From Gavia stellata (Eukaryota > Chordata > Aves > Gaviiformes > Gaviidae), in contig NC_082602.1 of NCBI RefSeq assembly GCF_030936135.1, positions 29,763,965 to 29,827,964 on the forward strand: a stretch of DNA of 64,000 nucleotides, given 5' to 3'. Within the stretch, counting starts at the first letter, position 1. Each line of letters opens with the position of its first letter. The position numbers and the translations under genes are program-made. The notes beneath the pieces were generated by a model. That model had not been told where the DNA came from, searched no databases, and saw only the letters and a list, made by a program, of their open reading frames with translations. This document shows positions 1 through 12,223 of the stretch, one piece after another.

Positions 1-707
1 GGATTAATTCCTTTTCATTAGCAGTGCACTGAATGAAACAAATGCAGTACTTAACCATGCAGAACAGCTCATGTGGGGCTATTCAGTTGTCAAATGCTGT
101 CACAGGATTTCATTAAGTTTTATAGCTGTTATTTAATAGATTGGTTTCAGAGGGACTGTCTTCATTACCTCGCTGTCTTGTGCATTGTGGTGATTGATGA
201 TACAGTTGCAAGCATCCCCCTCTTGTGTTTATGTCCATTCAAAAATGCAAATAAAACATTTCTTACGTTGTCACAGCATATATAGTAATAGATTTACAGA
301 GGATGACTCCTGAGTACAGAAATCTCCATCTCGAACGCTGGGAATAGTGCTCATATATAAAACCTGGGGGAGGGAGTTTAGTCCCTGCTGTACTTGAGTT
401 AATGGTTGCTAGACTCAACACAATTACATTCGCTAACAGTTTTAATCTGGATTCACCGGCTTTTGGCAAGTTAATAATTGTCAGCGGTATCAGAGGTTTT
501 TCTTCAGGTGCCTGAAGCCTTTTAAACAAACCCACTTCCCCAGGGGAGCACTATCCCTCATTAACCCCCCAGGGCCCATCACCGTGCACTATCCCACTGC
601 ATCGCAAGTGCCTGAGCTTCAATTCTCCTCCACTTTAATTAAGCCAGTTTTTGGAAACAAACATTTATGTTTCTTTTCTTTTTCTTTCCTTTTTTACTGT
701 TCCCTAG
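1..707 (+). other. DUSP5: DUSP5 intron 1, 3' part
   Basis: No coding exon is visible. The segment ends in a long pyrimidine tract and the acceptor CCCTAG at 702-707. Positions about 380-530 form a block of mixed composition that could be a conserved intronic element, but I see no defined motif. Nothing else is recognised. Confidence 0.85.
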
Positions 708-850
708 GGGGATACGAAACTTTTAACTCGCAATATCCTGAGTGCTGCGTGGATGGAAAACTCATTTCCCCGGAGAGGACCGAGGCGGAGAGAAACCTCA
801 CCAGCCACTGTGAGAAGCAGAGTGCCAACCACAAACCCGCTTACGACCAG
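708..850 (+). CDS. DUSP5: DUSP5 exon 2
   Basis: Begins two bases into a Gly codon after the acceptor at 706-707 and ends on a complete Gln codon before donor GTGTGT at 851. It encodes the GGYETF...YPECCVD segment that closes the rhodanese-like domain and the linker to the catalytic domain (...PAYDQ). The linker half is more diverged from mammals than the GGYETF core, as expected for a linker. Confidence 0.95.
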
Positions 851-3800
851 GTGTGTGTCATGGCTGCGGCGGGTGGCCTTCCCCTTGGGTCTTCTCCCTC
901 CCGTCAGCGGGCTCTGTTGGGGGCTGGCTGAGTGCCGAGGGCCCTCATGGTGGCACGGGCTGTCAATAAGTTGTCGCAGCCCAGGCTGGCAGCCCGTGTG
1001 TCGAATAAGATGCTCTGCATGTGCTGCTGGTCAGCATCGCCTCTGCCTGGCTTCAAAATTTGGCAGCAGAAGGAGGAAAAAAAAACCTGTCTAGCCCCAA
1101 AACTGTATTTGCAACCTGTCTTTATCACACAGCATGAGCTGTGAGCAGCTCATGCCTCCCCAGGAGACTTAAAATGGGCAGGAGAGGCTGCCAGGAGTGT
1201 CATTTTTCTGGCAGAGGAAGGAGCACACTTTGGCCATGCCTCCTCTGAGACCCCAGAAGGGCTCTGGCACTGGCAGAGGAGGGCCGGGGCTGTGGGGCCG
1301 CTTCTGAGAAGAGGCAGTGGCTCTTGAGAGCCACTCTTGGCCAAGGGGGAGTGGGTTTTCTACGGGGAAGTCGTTGCACCCGCCCAGCCCGGGGAATACG
1401 TGTGCTCCGAGATGTCACCCTGCGGTCAGGCTGCTTCCGCTGGGGGATGCATTTCCTGGTGCTGGGGGAGCCCCCGGGGCACCTCCTGCCCCAGGCTCCG
1501 TCCCGTCACCCCAGGCAGGCGGTTCCGGCTGTCCCTGGTGCGTGGGACCTGCTGGGTGGGCAGCTCGGCGGGGTGGAAAGCCAGTTTCTCGCAGCTAGAT
1601 GCCAGCAACAGCTCTTGTGCATCATGGAAAGTTACCTGCGATCTCCGAAACCCTTGTGTCAGGCGGTGGCTTTTTTCTTTCGCGGTCTCGTCGCCCAGAC
1701 TTTGCTTGCGCTGAGGAAGGAGTAACCAAGATGACGTCTCGGGGCGGGTGACGTGGCAGGTGCTGTGCCCCAGAGGGGGACGGGGCTGCCCCTCCCCAAG
1801 CCCCACAGGGCTGTTGTGGACAGGGACCCTTGCTCACATTTTTTTGCTTTGCTTCACCTTTGGAGGTGTGAGCAGAGGGGGTGAGCCCTGGGCTGAACTA
1901 GAGCAGCCTCTTCCTCATTACTCTTCTTCCTCCCTGCTCGGACATGGCTCCCCACTTTGCCCGTGTTTCAATAAAAACCTCAGGGGGAACGGGTCTCACA
2001 TACAAAAGCACTTCAGGTGCGTCCCAAGGGGCAGTGCTTTAAAGAAAGCCGGAAACATCCTGCATGCAAGTGGGCTGGATCTGACTTTGTACCTCGCAGA
2101 TGTGGACAAGAAAATGAAAACCTTTTTCCTGCGTGGGCTTTGCCATCACAGTGATTCACTGGCCAGCAGCACTGTGGTCCAAAACCATCAGCGAGGGAGG
2201 GAGCGGGCACCCACGCAGGCTCCCTTGCCTTTCTCTCTCTGGTCTCAAGACTCAAATACCCTTGAAGAATTACACATTCCTGCTCCTTCTCTTCCAGGGC
2301 GGTCCAGTCGAAATCCTGCCTTTTCTCTACCTTGGTAGTGCCTACCACGCTTCCAAGTGTGAGTTTCTCGCCAACCTGCACATCACAGCCCTGCTCAATG
2401 TCTCCAGGAAAAGCTCAGAGTCCTTCAAAGACCAGTATTGCTACAAGTGGATCCCGGTGGAGGACAGTCACACAGCGGACATCAGCTCACACTTCCAGGA
2501 AGCCATCGACTTCATTGGTAGGTCCAAATTAACAGATTTCCAGATCTTCATATATTTTAAATTCATTTATTTTAACATGTTGGTGGGAAGGACACATCAT
2601 TTTCTGTATGTTCCCAGATGTCACAGCAAAAGTTTAAGCTCCCTCCCTTCCTCAGCATCTGTCCTGGCAGAGGGATTTTGGTGAGGAGGGAAGGAAGGAC
2701 ATTCGGAGCAAGGCCTCTCTCCTTCCCTCCGGCTCTCCCGGCTGGGGGGCCGAGGAAGGGCAATGCCTCTTCTTGACTGCCATCAGGCAGACAGGCGAGT
2801 GAGCTGGTTAGCTTTGTTTTCTTTTCAAAGCAAGCGTAGGTGTAACTTCAGCATGACAGGAAGCAAAGAAGTATGGTTGAATAACACCAAAGTTTATTGA
2901 TTTTTGTAAAGGAAAAACACATATTGGTTCCTTGGACTTGGATGCCAGACCCTGGAAAAGCCAGATAAAGCAGAATCAGCTTATGACCTTGCTGTGCTGG
3001 GATACCTCAAACCCAGGTCTTAGAAATCCAGCATCTCTCCTTATCACAGAGCTGTTTCCATTTCTCCTTTTGATCGTGTTGGTACTTCACCCTTTAATCG
3101 AATACCTCAATGCAAAAAAAGTGAGGAGGCCTTCAGAAAACTTTGGGCCGTCCCCTCCCAAATCTTCCTGCCTTAAGCTGGGTAGGTGAGCGGCGCAGCG
3201 TGGTGCTGTGCCAGGTAGCGCAAGGGAGAGGCTCCTCCCTGAGAGGCACAGGGTGGTTTAGTGGGGTGGAGCTGCCTCACAGCCTGGGTGGAGATGGTGT
3301 TGCAATCTGTGCTGTTGCTGTCCAGGAACATCCGAGAGAGAGACAGAATAAAACCCCAGTTACAGACTCGCTGGACTCATTGCTCAGTTGAGTTAGTCCT
3401 TTGACAGTGCAGGCAGAATTACAAAAACCTGATCTGAGGGTGCCTTCTCACCCCTTCCCCTTCCTGGTAAGGGACTTCTCACACCTTTCAGGGAAATGCT
3501 AATTCATGGCACTCTTCTGTCCCATCCCCAACCCCTTCTGATAGTTGTTGAGTCACTTGGAAATGTCCCAGATTTTGAGGATGACTTTAGTTTTCACTTT
3601 TAAAATTGGGCATGTGGTGCAGATGCTGGGGATGACTCAAATCCATGTCTTATTTTGTGCAGTAGTTAAATATAACTGGTTGTGGTGGCACCAGTCCCCC
3701 AGCAGACAATCGAAGACAGGCAAATGATAACTTGCTCAGCTCTGCGTTGTTTCAGTGCCATGCACTGAGCACTACACTCAGCACAGTTCTCCATAAATTG

Positions 3801-5089
3801 GAACTTGAACATATTGCTCAAGGCAACAGAGCAGAGAACGTCTATTTTTGAACTGTATTTTTGTGTTGAAAGTGCTTATTTTAAGCACATTCTCTTTAAT
3901 CTAATAACAATAATTGTGTTGTGTGAGTAACCACAGTGGTTCCTGTTGTGTGAAATGGGTGCTTTGCATAAGCCTTTTATATCCTGACTTAAGTCCAAGC
4001 ATCCTTTAACCAGGCTGTAATTAGCAACTGCCTACCAGTCCTTGTGCGCTTTTGTGGTGAGCCCCAGGGAGTGAGCTCAGCCTCTCCACCCAAGGGTACC
4101 CACCAAGGGCTCAGCTCCTGGTACCACTGCTTGCTGCTAATCGGCCAAGCAGGGAGTTAGCTTTTCTTTAAAGAAAAGTCCTGTTTTTCTAGCAAAGCTG
4201 GTGAGAGGAAGGCAGCCCTGCAGTCCTTGCCTTTGAGAGACCTGATGGTGGGAGGGCTAGCCAGGCTGGGCTTGGGTTGGCCCTTTGAGCTGCAAGCAGA
4301 GAAATGCAGGTACAGCAGACACAAGCATTGCCCAGATACCGGATCTCTGTCTCACAATGCTCTGCAAAGTGAATTGTTCCAAAAGAGAAATAGGCATGTG
4401 GGAAGGAGACAGGGAAGGACTTCCCTAAAAAAGGCAGGAAGAACCGAATCAGGATCCACAGATCCTGAAACAAAGTGTCATCTGCAGCTCAGCTCCACCT
4501 GAGGCTGCATTTTGTCCCCCTTCTCTTTTAATCTCCGTGTTACCCTTAGAACCCAACAGAAGAGCAAGCCTCTCCTTGCTGGTGGGCTGGCTGTGTGCCA
4601 TGCTCCACCTCCACTGCTGGGTGTGTGTCACAGTGTCCTCTCCATCCCCAATGACAACTGACATCTGCAGTGACTTTTTTTCCCCTAGATTATGTCAGAC
4701 GAACGGGGGGCAAGATCCTGGTGCACTGTGAAGCGGGGATTTCACGCTCTCCCACCATCTGCATGGCGTATCTCATGAAGACAAAGAAGCTCCGTCTGGA
4801 GGAAGCCTTCGATTATATCAAGCAGCGCCGGAGCCTGATCTCGCCAAACTTTGGTTTCATGGGCCAGTTGCTGCAATATGAGTCTGAGATCTTGTCTTCC
4901 ACTCCCAGCACCCCCGTCGCCTCATGCAAAAGAGAAGCTGCATCTTTCTTTGCAGAAGAACTGACGTTAGGCAAAAACTTTGAAGGCTCATGTTTCGCCT
5001 TTCCTACCTCAGTGTTGAGTTCTGTGCCCATCCACTCTCCCGTCCACCAACTGAAACTCAGCCCGATGACGGCATCTTCGTCCTGCTGA
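708..5089 (+). CDS. DUSP5: DUSP5, dual-specificity phosphatase 5 (exons 2-4, 5'-partial)
   Basis: CDS join 708-850, 2298-2517, 4689-5089, stop TGA 5087-5089. DUSP5 is an inducible nuclear MAP-kinase phosphatase that dephosphorylates the Thr and Tyr of the ERK1/2 activation loop and anchors ERK in the nucleus. The window holds the end of the N-terminal half and the whole catalytic domain. Visible motifs are the GGPVEILPFLYLGS opening of the DSP fold, the general-acid Asp in VEDSHTAD (codon 2463-2465) and the HCEAGISRS phosphatase loop with catalytic Cys at 4727-4729. Every junction is GT-AG and keeps frame. About 252 residues are encoded here. The human protein has 384, so about 130 residues (rhodanese-like domain, kinase-interaction motif, nuclear localisation signal) lie in exon 1 to the left of the window. 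The C-terminal tail after the catalytic domain diverges most. Identification is by recall of the vertebrate protein and is very secure. Confidence 0.97.
851..2297 (+). other. DUSP5: DUSP5 intron 2
   Basis: A 1447-base GT-AG intron, GC-rich for the window. Several long open frames on both strands cross it, one of 196 codons (1748-2338), but their composition (Pro, Gly, Ser, Arg, Cys) is what GC-rich noncoding DNA gives. They run through the exon 3 acceptor in the wrong frame. No repeat or RNA gene is recognised. Confidence 0.85.
2298..2517 (+). CDS. DUSP5: DUSP5 exon 3
   Basis: Acceptor CTTCCAG at 2291-2297, donor GTAGGT at 2518. Encodes the first half of the catalytic domain: GGPVEILPFLYLGSAYHASK, the ITALLNVS strand and the acid loop PVEDSHTADIS with the general-acid Asp at 2463-2465. 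The exon is 73 codons plus one base. The lone G joins AT of exon 4 to make the Asp of DYVRR. Confidence 0.97.
2518..4688 (+). other. DUSP5: DUSP5 intron 3
   Basis: A 2171-base GT-AG intron with no coding signal. It holds a short cluster of palindromic transcription-factor-like sites at 3907-3945 (separate entry). The remainder is unremarkable single-copy-looking DNA. Confidence 0.85.
3907..3945. promoter_or_regulatory. Candidate SOX/RUNX/ETS site cluster in DUSP5 intron 3
   Basis: ACAATAATTGT at 3907-3917 is a perfect palindrome built from two head-to-head SOX-like ACAAT cores. AACCACAGTGGTT at 3929-3941 is a near-perfect palindrome containing the RUNX core AACCACA. TTCCTG at 3940-3945 reads as an ETS core on the minus strand. 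The density and symmetry are seen directly; enhancer function is inferred only. Confidence 0.3.
4689..5089 (+). CDS. DUSP5: DUSP5 exon 4 (terminal coding exon)
   Basis: Acceptor CCCCTAG at 4682-4688. Encodes DYVRRTGGKILVHCEAGISR, the phosphatase loop with catalytic Cys 4727-4729 and the loop Arg, then the conserved AFDYIKQRR and SPNFGFMGQL segments and a variable Ser/Thr/Pro-rich tail. From the catalytic Cys to the end there are 120 residues, about two fewer than in human. The tail still ends in Ser-Ser-Cys. Confidence 0.97.
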
Positions 5090-5458
5090 ACACACCGGGG
5101 AGACCGGAGCTGGCGTGGTCCTCTGATCTGGACTGTGACCCTAACAAGAACATTTCATGAACGTGCAATAGAGAAACCTCATTGACTTAGTCTGAGATGG
5201 AGTAGTTGTCGTGGGTCATACTTCCCGTATGCTGTGACTGTAAGATGCAAGTGCTCTAAGTGCAGCAGGTTTTCTGAACTTTTATTGTCCTTTTTTTTAA
5301 AAAAAGAAAAAGTGCTTTTTTAGGTTTTTATTCACAGAGTGTGCACCCACTACTGTATTTCCAGATTCTTGGGGAGCAATGAGAAATCCATTTAGTATGT
5401 TCTCAGTTCCCATCTCCTTCCCTTATTTTTGAAAAGACCCTTATTTAAAGTTTCAAGC

Positions 5459-5464
5459 AATAAA
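5459..5464 (+). terminator. DUSP5: Proximal poly(A) signal AATAAA of DUSP5
   Basis: Canonical hexamer 370 bases after the stop codon. It could give a short 3' UTR isoform. The flanks are A-rich and CAG-rich without an obvious GU-rich element directly downstream, so the distal site looks stronger. Confidence 0.35.
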
Positions 5465-6281
5465 CAGCAGCAGCGGGGAAGAAAGCAAAATGAAAAGCAC
5501 CACCTTTGCAACAGCAGAGGTGGTGGGGGTGAATATTCGTTATGCTTTTTCTCTGGCTTTCCTCCTGCCCTCTCTTGTGTCGTGTTTCAGGGAGCAAAGG
5601 GCTGGGGCGTGGGAGTGAGCTGCTTTCCCAGGACATTGTTGCACAACCAGGCGAAAAATCCTCTCTCCTGCTCCAGCCTCTGAAGTGTCAGGTATTGACC
5701 ACAGTGTAACTGGATACCAAACCAGTCCCTGGATCCATTCAGGTGTGGCATTTCCTGTACTTCTGCATTTGCCTTTGTACTGGATGTGCTTTAAACTAAA
5801 GCAGGGGGCTTAACCGAAGCTATCAGGCTACCCTGCTGAGCTATTATCCTCCCATCTGTTATTTAAGAACAGCCCTAGAATACTTGAATGTCTCAACAAT
5901 CCTCATCCGAGTTACTTCCCATCAGATGACACTGTAACTGCTGGATTTTACACCAAAAAAACCTGACAAGCTGGGCTCCAAGCCACCTCTTCCTCCATCC
6001 CTCCCAAGTGTTCCCAGTGTGTATCGTGTGTGATCAAGTGGTCTTGTTCAGTGTTACGTGGCTTGCTTAGTGTGTGTGGTCACCTTCTAGCCAGCCTTCC
6101 TCTGTGAAAACTGGTCACATTGGTTTCTGTGTTTGCAGGGTGTTCAGAAGGAGCGGCTCTCTTTGTCTGTTGACCTTTTTATTTTTTTATATGTAATATG
6201 TATGGGAAATGGCAATAATTTCTAGAAGATCTCGTGAATGTGAAAGAAAACCTGCAATGGTTTTCATGGAGTATAAAAAAT

Positions 6282-6287
6282 AATAAA
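6282..6287 (+). terminator. DUSP5: Distal poly(A) signal AATAAA of DUSP5
   Basis: Canonical hexamer inside an A-rich tract, followed by the GU-rich run GTTTGTTGT at 6317-6325. It is the likely main 3' end. Cleavage is expected near 6300-6310. Confidence 0.7.
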
Positions 6288-9200
6288 GAAAAAAAAAATG
6301 CCAGGAAAAGAAAGCTGTTTGTTGTACTTGGAGCGAGCTGCAAAAGTGCTTTGGGAGAGCTTGGTGGCAGGAGAAGTCACCTGAGAAAAATGCCATGGCC
6401 CAAAAGTAGTATGAGGGAAGAAGGCTCTGTGCTGAAAGCCTCCAAGGTACATCTCTACAGAGGGGAGAAGGTGAGGGGGAGGATTGTTTTAAACAGAGTG
6501 ACATGAGTCACAACGGCGTCACTTCCCAGCGGCCGGGCAGGCACTTCTGTTTTGATTCATGCGTGTTTTATATAAGATTTGCCATCTTGCTGAATATGAA
6601 AATCCGAAGTAGGCATGGCCCCCACTTCCTTCCCGAGCACACACCACAGGATGCTGCATGCCCTGGTGCCACAGGCCACCCGCGAGCCTCACGCCAGGGA
6701 CCAGGGCATGTGGGTAATGCTCATCTTTTCACTTTTTAAATGAAAAAAAACCTAACTAGAAGTGCCAGCATCTCTGAGCCACTTCATCCCCCTTTTCAGC
6801 TAGAAGTCTTTAGGCTCTTTCTGGCTCATCACTGCAGCACGCTTATTTGCATTTCCAAGTTATTGAGTTGAAAAAATTCTGGTAGATGTCTGAGTTACAA
6901 AGCATCTATGCCCTGTGGGGTTCAGCCATTTGTAACTTCTTACCCCCAGGGAAGCAAATCTGACAGGTGATAAGCTATCATTGGAGATGAGCCTTTGATT
7001 TCCTCCCTGTGTCAGGGGGACATGGCAGCAGCCCTGCCAGGGCTCTGGGAAACCAGAATATGGGAACTAGCAGCTGGGGATGTCAGGCAGGTGATCTAAT
7101 AAGAGCAGATCAATTAATTTTCCTAAGAGATCTACCTGCTCTGGAATGTGCTTTCTGAAAATGCATGGCCACTTGCAGTGAAAAAGCCTCTTGGCCCCCA
7201 CAAGCTCCCCCGAGCAGAAAGGCTGGTAGGCTTAGCAAAAGGGGCTGCATCTTGACCATGGAAACCTACAACCTTGACAGAAACAGAGCAGCCAACAGCT
7301 CTCATCAAAGCAGCATAAAACCCCTTCTGGGGGAACAACCAGCTTTGTTTCTCAAGGATGAGGAAGCTGAAACCCTCTGCAGAGCTAATGATGTTTGCCA
7401 TGGGAACCTGCAGAGCACGAGGCAGTGGGCTGAAGGGGTTAACGGAGGGACTGCTGGCCTTGGCAGATTTGACCACAGCAGCTGGAAAAAATCCCAAGCC
7501 AGGCGGAGGAGCCAGGTATTTAGCAGAAAGGGAAGGCAGCTGCTCTGGCTTTGGAGAGGGGCTCTGATCCTGGACACAGTGTGTTGGTGGACAGTGTTGG
7601 CAGGGGGAGATGCTGGGCTGGGATTCAGCAAGGATGGAGGGTCAGAGCACTGCAGGAGCCTGAAAAGCAGTTGTTGTCATGCCTGGGCACAGGAGCCTGA
7701 GGTTTGTGCTCCTGCCCAAGGCATCAGCACCGTTCCCCTCTGCCTGGCTGGTCCCAACCCACACCTCCTCCCTGCAGGCTGAAGGAAGCCCCAGCATCCA
7801 GGGCAAAGCAGGATGTAAATGCTGCCTCCCAGAGGGATGTGCTCCCATACTTGTGCTAGTGCCTGCTTTGCTGTTTCAGTGCCGATGTAAGACCTCTGCC
7901 CCCAGCTCAGCTCCTCCCTTGGCCAGCTTGGCAAATCCCACCTTTCTGAGGGGACACCACAGCCATCTGACTGCAGGGCTCTGGCTGGGGTGGGAGTAGG
8001 TGCTCTCCTCCCTCCCTGGCCATGCTGCTCCCATGGGCAGGGAGAAGCTGAGGACTCAAGCACCAATGTGTGAAGGTGAGTGTGACAAATCGGGATGGCA
8101 CCTACTTGGGAGATGGGATGTGTGAGCTTGAGCCCGCGTGGGCAGGGCAGGAATCCTGGTTCTCTGCTTCCGGACACAAGCACACAACAGCTACCTCCAT
8201 CCTTAGGGGAAGGAACAGCTCTGACAGTGTTTTGTGGCTTGTGTGCTGAGCAAATTCACCAGATTTGGTAGGATGGAAGATTTAGGGGGCTTTTATAGCC
8301 CAGATGGGTTTGGTTTTGTGTAGCTCACTCCTAGGGATGGAAGTTCAGATCAGGCAGGTGCGTGGATAATGTCAGAGCTGAAGGATGGGGGCTGATAGTG
8401 ATGGGGGCTGAACTGGCTGGTTCGATGTGCCTGTGTCCATCTGCCAGCTAAACTTGGTGGAGGAGTAGGGATCTCAAAAACAAAGTTCTGATGGAAAGTA
8501 GAAACCTACGTAGCTGTAACAGCAAGGGGAAGGCTATAGCAGGGTGCTTTCAGACATCAGAAAATGCAAGTGAGGGAAAGATGCCAGGAATGCTGTACTC
8601 TTAGCCAAAACTCTGATTAGAGCTTATCCATTATGATACCTGAATCCAAAGAAGATGAGAGGAAATGTCACAGAAAAGAGGACTTTTCAAGTTCTGCTGC
8701 CCATGGAAGTGCTGGTTCAGGGCTGCCCTGGAGCATGAGCATCTCTCTTCATTGACGCTCCTGATGGTGTACCCTTATGTCCTGGACTCCTTGTCGTCAC
8801 CTGGGAGCTGTTTCAGATCCTGGTGTGGGACTGATGAGGGCTTGTCCCACGTAGCTTTTGGTCCCTTGCTTTTAGGCTTACAAAGAGCAGTCATGTTGCA
8901 TGTTGTGAGTGCTGTTGCTCAGCCCCTGTCTCTGCTTTGCACAGGCTGCCTTTCATTTCTGCCTCCAAGACAAAAAAACTCTTCCAAAAACTGCCACAAA
9001 AAAATACATGTCTTTACATGGTTGCAAATCAGACTGCGAAGAGATCTGGGGTGGGGGTGGATGGGTGGGTGTTGTCCTTAAGTGTCCCTATGTGTTCTTT
9101 TAGTCCATACATTTGCTGGTGTGATTTGCAGCCTATGCTGGTTACAAAGGCTTCATCCTGACCAGTAAAACCCAGGTAAAATTCACCTGCTCCATGGGGA

Positions 9201-10829
9201 GTTTATACTGAGGTGCCCACCCCTGGTCCCTGAGCAACACAAGGTAGGTAGCTCTTCTTAGCTTCTTGCCTGCTGGTGGCAAGCTTCTTTCTTCAGGAGA
9301 CAAGCATGAATGAACAAAGTATTCCGCAGGCGTTGTTATTTATATGCTAAAAACAACACTTGCCTTGCTGGGAAGTCAAAGGACCAAATGTGCCTATAAC
9401 ATGGCAAAAGTAAGTGAGGTTCCAGGCATGGTGAATTTGACCCTCCATCTCCACTTTTCACGGCTTTATGCTAATTGGAGAGGATACACGCTGCCACCTA
9501 ACTCTCTGGGGAGAAAAGGCAGGAACCAATTTGTAGAGCCACATAAATACGGAAGTAGGATTTTTTTTGGCGTGGGAGGTGTTACCAGTACCACACATTA
9601 CGGTTCCTTGGCTTTATCACATCGTAGGCTTTTACCGAGACATGAGTAAGTTCTCTAAATAAGGACTATGAAAATAGCTTGTGAAATAGGTTGAGTCATC
9701 GGAGAAAATCAAATGAAGTTCTGACACCAGCGCCTCAGTTGTAAAGTCCTACTTTGTTTTACTGTTGCATTATAAACTATGGGGTCATTTCAATCTGTTT
9801 ATTTCAGCTTCAAAATTCAAAATACTCTGACACCTAAGTAAGGCTTACCAAACGGGTTCATTTTTCTATTAGCAGCGGTGCTGCATCCCTACGCATCCTG
9901 CCCATGAACACTTGCAGAGAATGTAAAGGTTACCAAGAGAAATGGCTTCTGTGGTTATAGCTGAAATGCTCAGCACTTCTTCCACCTTTGGCTAGTTATT
10001 AAAGAGGATTTATGGCCCCTAGATATTCCTTTCAAGTACTAGCCTACCCCATGGAAGTTATTTGTAGCTCCTGGAAATCCTAGCAGGACCTGTTGTGCTA
10101 GGAGCTGTACAAATGCCAAACAAAACCAGAAAGCCAGTAACTCAAAACCAAGAGTGACCATGGTAGACAGAAAGGGAGAAAGAAGCACAAAGCCCCAAAG
10201 GGACAGCGTTGCCCTAGGACTCTCCTATTTCTGTCAGGGATTTTTTTCATACGCCAGAATAGGACCTATGCTAGGGACACCATGGGTGGAAAGCACCTCT
10301 AGGAGACAAGCACGCATGGGATCCATGGGACCCGTTGGACGTGCTGTATGTGAGCAGAAGTGGGAAACACCTGTAGTGTAAATCCTACAGCTACATGACA
10401 CAGGGGTCCCCACCCCAGCCCAGGCTCGCTGCGGACACAACTAGGATTTCAGGACAGGCAGCACATAAAGCTGTCTGATCTGCTGGGACTGTTAGATGTT
10501 CAGAATTGGCAGGCAAACTGATAAAGACCTCAAACCCCTTTGGCATAACCATTTTTCCAGACTTGGTTTTACTGAGCTACTCACGTTAGTAAAGTTACTC
10601 ATATGAGTAAGCATTCATTGGACCAGGCTTAGGTCTCCCAAGTGAAACAATAATGTATTTTTTCATGGTCTCTCTCCCGGTTGTTTTGTTTTTTTTTTTT
10701 TTTTTAAATGAATAGTGGTTTATTTCTGTCACACAGATACTCCATTTCTGAGACTCCTTTGTAAAGCAGACAGAGTTTGATAGTGAGTCATCTCTTGTTA
10801 GTAAATTGCCCATACATTGTGAGCTGCCT

Positions 10830-10908
10830 CCAGGCCCTGATCCAAAGCCTATTGCCTTCAGTGGGGAAGATGGCTCCTGAACACAATGGGCTTCAGATCA
10901 GGCCCTGG
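10830..10908. repeat. Short inverted-repeat interspersed element, copy 1
   Basis: The left arm at 10831-10853 (CAGGCCCTGATCCAAAGCC...) is nearly the reverse complement of the right arm at 10884-10907 (...GGGCTTCAGATCAGGCCC). The ends GGCCCTGATCC and GATCAGGCCC resemble a non-autonomous terminal-inverted-repeat element common in bird, crocodile and turtle genomes. I do not assign a family name. Related copies sit at 56892-56963 and 63551-63608. Confidence 0.6.
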
Positions 10909-11964
10909 ATGAATCTTTATGTTAAATCTTTATTTTAAGGAACCGCCTGTTCTAATTGGAACTAAACTTGTTGCTGTCTTGAAATGGAATATGAGGTCTA
11001 CAGGACTCAAACTGGAACAACGGGTATATCCTCTCTGCTCTAATGCCTCCAATCATGTCAAGTAAAGTTAACTGGAAAATCAATTGACACGAATTCCAGC
11101 ATGACCATTAACTGCCATCCGGCTGGGCCCCAAGAGGCTGGCCAAGATAAAGCAGATTTCTAACAGGGATGGAGCAGAACTGTGTGCATTCATCTCCTAG
11201 AGTTGCTTTCAACCCACGGTCTCCCTAGCAATGTCCACGTTGCCCTGAGAAATTACTGTGGTTAACTGAGAGCCCAAAGGGTCAGGCAGTCTGGGATCGA
11301 TTGTGGGCTCTGCCCTTGGCTTTCCAGGGCAAGCAATGCAGCTGCCCTGTACGCTCCTGCTGGCACAGCCACATTTGTTAAAAGCATAAAGGAAGTGAGT
11401 GAGACCTGGACTGACCGAGCTGACCAGATGGATCCCTTGAGTATATACAAAAGGACTGTAGCAGCAAAAGTGTGTTTTCCGCAGCACAGCTCATTTCTCC
11501 TGCAGAGGATGTTTCTGCTCTGTTGGTACAAAGCAGAGCTTGGCTGATGTGGCTTTGCTCACACAAGAGGCATTTTGCTGCAGAGTGGACCTGAATTTCT
11601 CTCTAAATGTTTCTCACAGGCTTATCCCTATGACTCTGCATCCTGCCTTCTGTCAGGAACAATGTATCAATCTCAGTCTGAGAAAGGCATAAAGCTTTTT
11701 TCATATGTTTGCAATGCACGTTAGACCCATGGACAAAGGCTATCCTAAGCACAAACTCTCGTTACCATGATATATTTATTGTACTGTGCTTGTGAGGCCA
11801 TATGTTCCATATTACAAGAGAGAGTTTGTTGGGGTTTTTTTTCGTTTCCACCCAGGGTATAAGGTTTTACTTAGTTAAAAACAAAACCAATTGGGCAGCA
11901 CTTTCAGACAACCGCTGCCTGCCAGGAAGCAGGCAATGGGAGCCCTGGGTGGGTGGCAAAAAAT

Positions 11965-12223
11965 CTGTGTGCTACCGAGAGCTAAAGCGTTGACATGGCT
12001 CAGTTTACTGAATCCAGCTGTGAGGAGCAGCTGGTTTTCTGGCAGTCAGCGTGACATACGCAGGCGGATATGCTCAAGAGAATTGATCAGGGGCCACCAG
12101 TGGGGAGAAGGAAGAAGGGGAGGGTATGTTGTTCCCTGTGCTACTAAGTGCTAAAGTGGCTCCTGGCAGTTCTGATTACCAAACCCAGCTGCGAGGAGCT
12201 TTTCTGGACTTGAATGTGACATC
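11965..12223 (+). repeat. Diverged local direct duplication
   Basis: Copy A 11965-12058 and copy B 12136-12223 share, in order, CTGTG-GCTAC, GCTAAAG, CCAGCTGYGAGGAGC, TTTTCTGG and GTGACAT, with small indels. Copy B is a few bases shorter. An intervening stretch of about 75 bases is not duplicated. Neither copy is coding. Origin by local duplication is inferred from the co-linear matches. Confidence 0.5.

Larger units (their letters stand above)
5090..6305 (+). other. DUSP5: DUSP5 3' UTR
   Basis: Runs from the stop to the distal AATAAA at 6282-6287. It contains poly-T/poly-A stretches near 5290-5310, CAG repeats and a proximal AATAAA at 5459-5464. The last 120 bases before the distal signal are AT-rich and look like a conserved 3' end. 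A GU-rich stretch about 25-40 bases after 6287 fits the downstream processing element. Use of the proximal versus distal site cannot be decided from sequence. Confidence 0.8.

Noticed and set aside
1748..2338. 196-codon plus-strand open frame in DUSP5 intron 2
   Set aside because: It overlaps exon 3 in a different frame from the phosphatase and has no family features.
7165..7782. 205-codon plus-strand open frame in the DUSP5-SMC3 interval
   Set aside because: It has a true ATG but lies in GC-moderate DNA where several overlapping frames are open on both strands. The translation is rich in Ser, Gly, Arg and Trp with no domain, and no promoter or poly(A) signal frames it.
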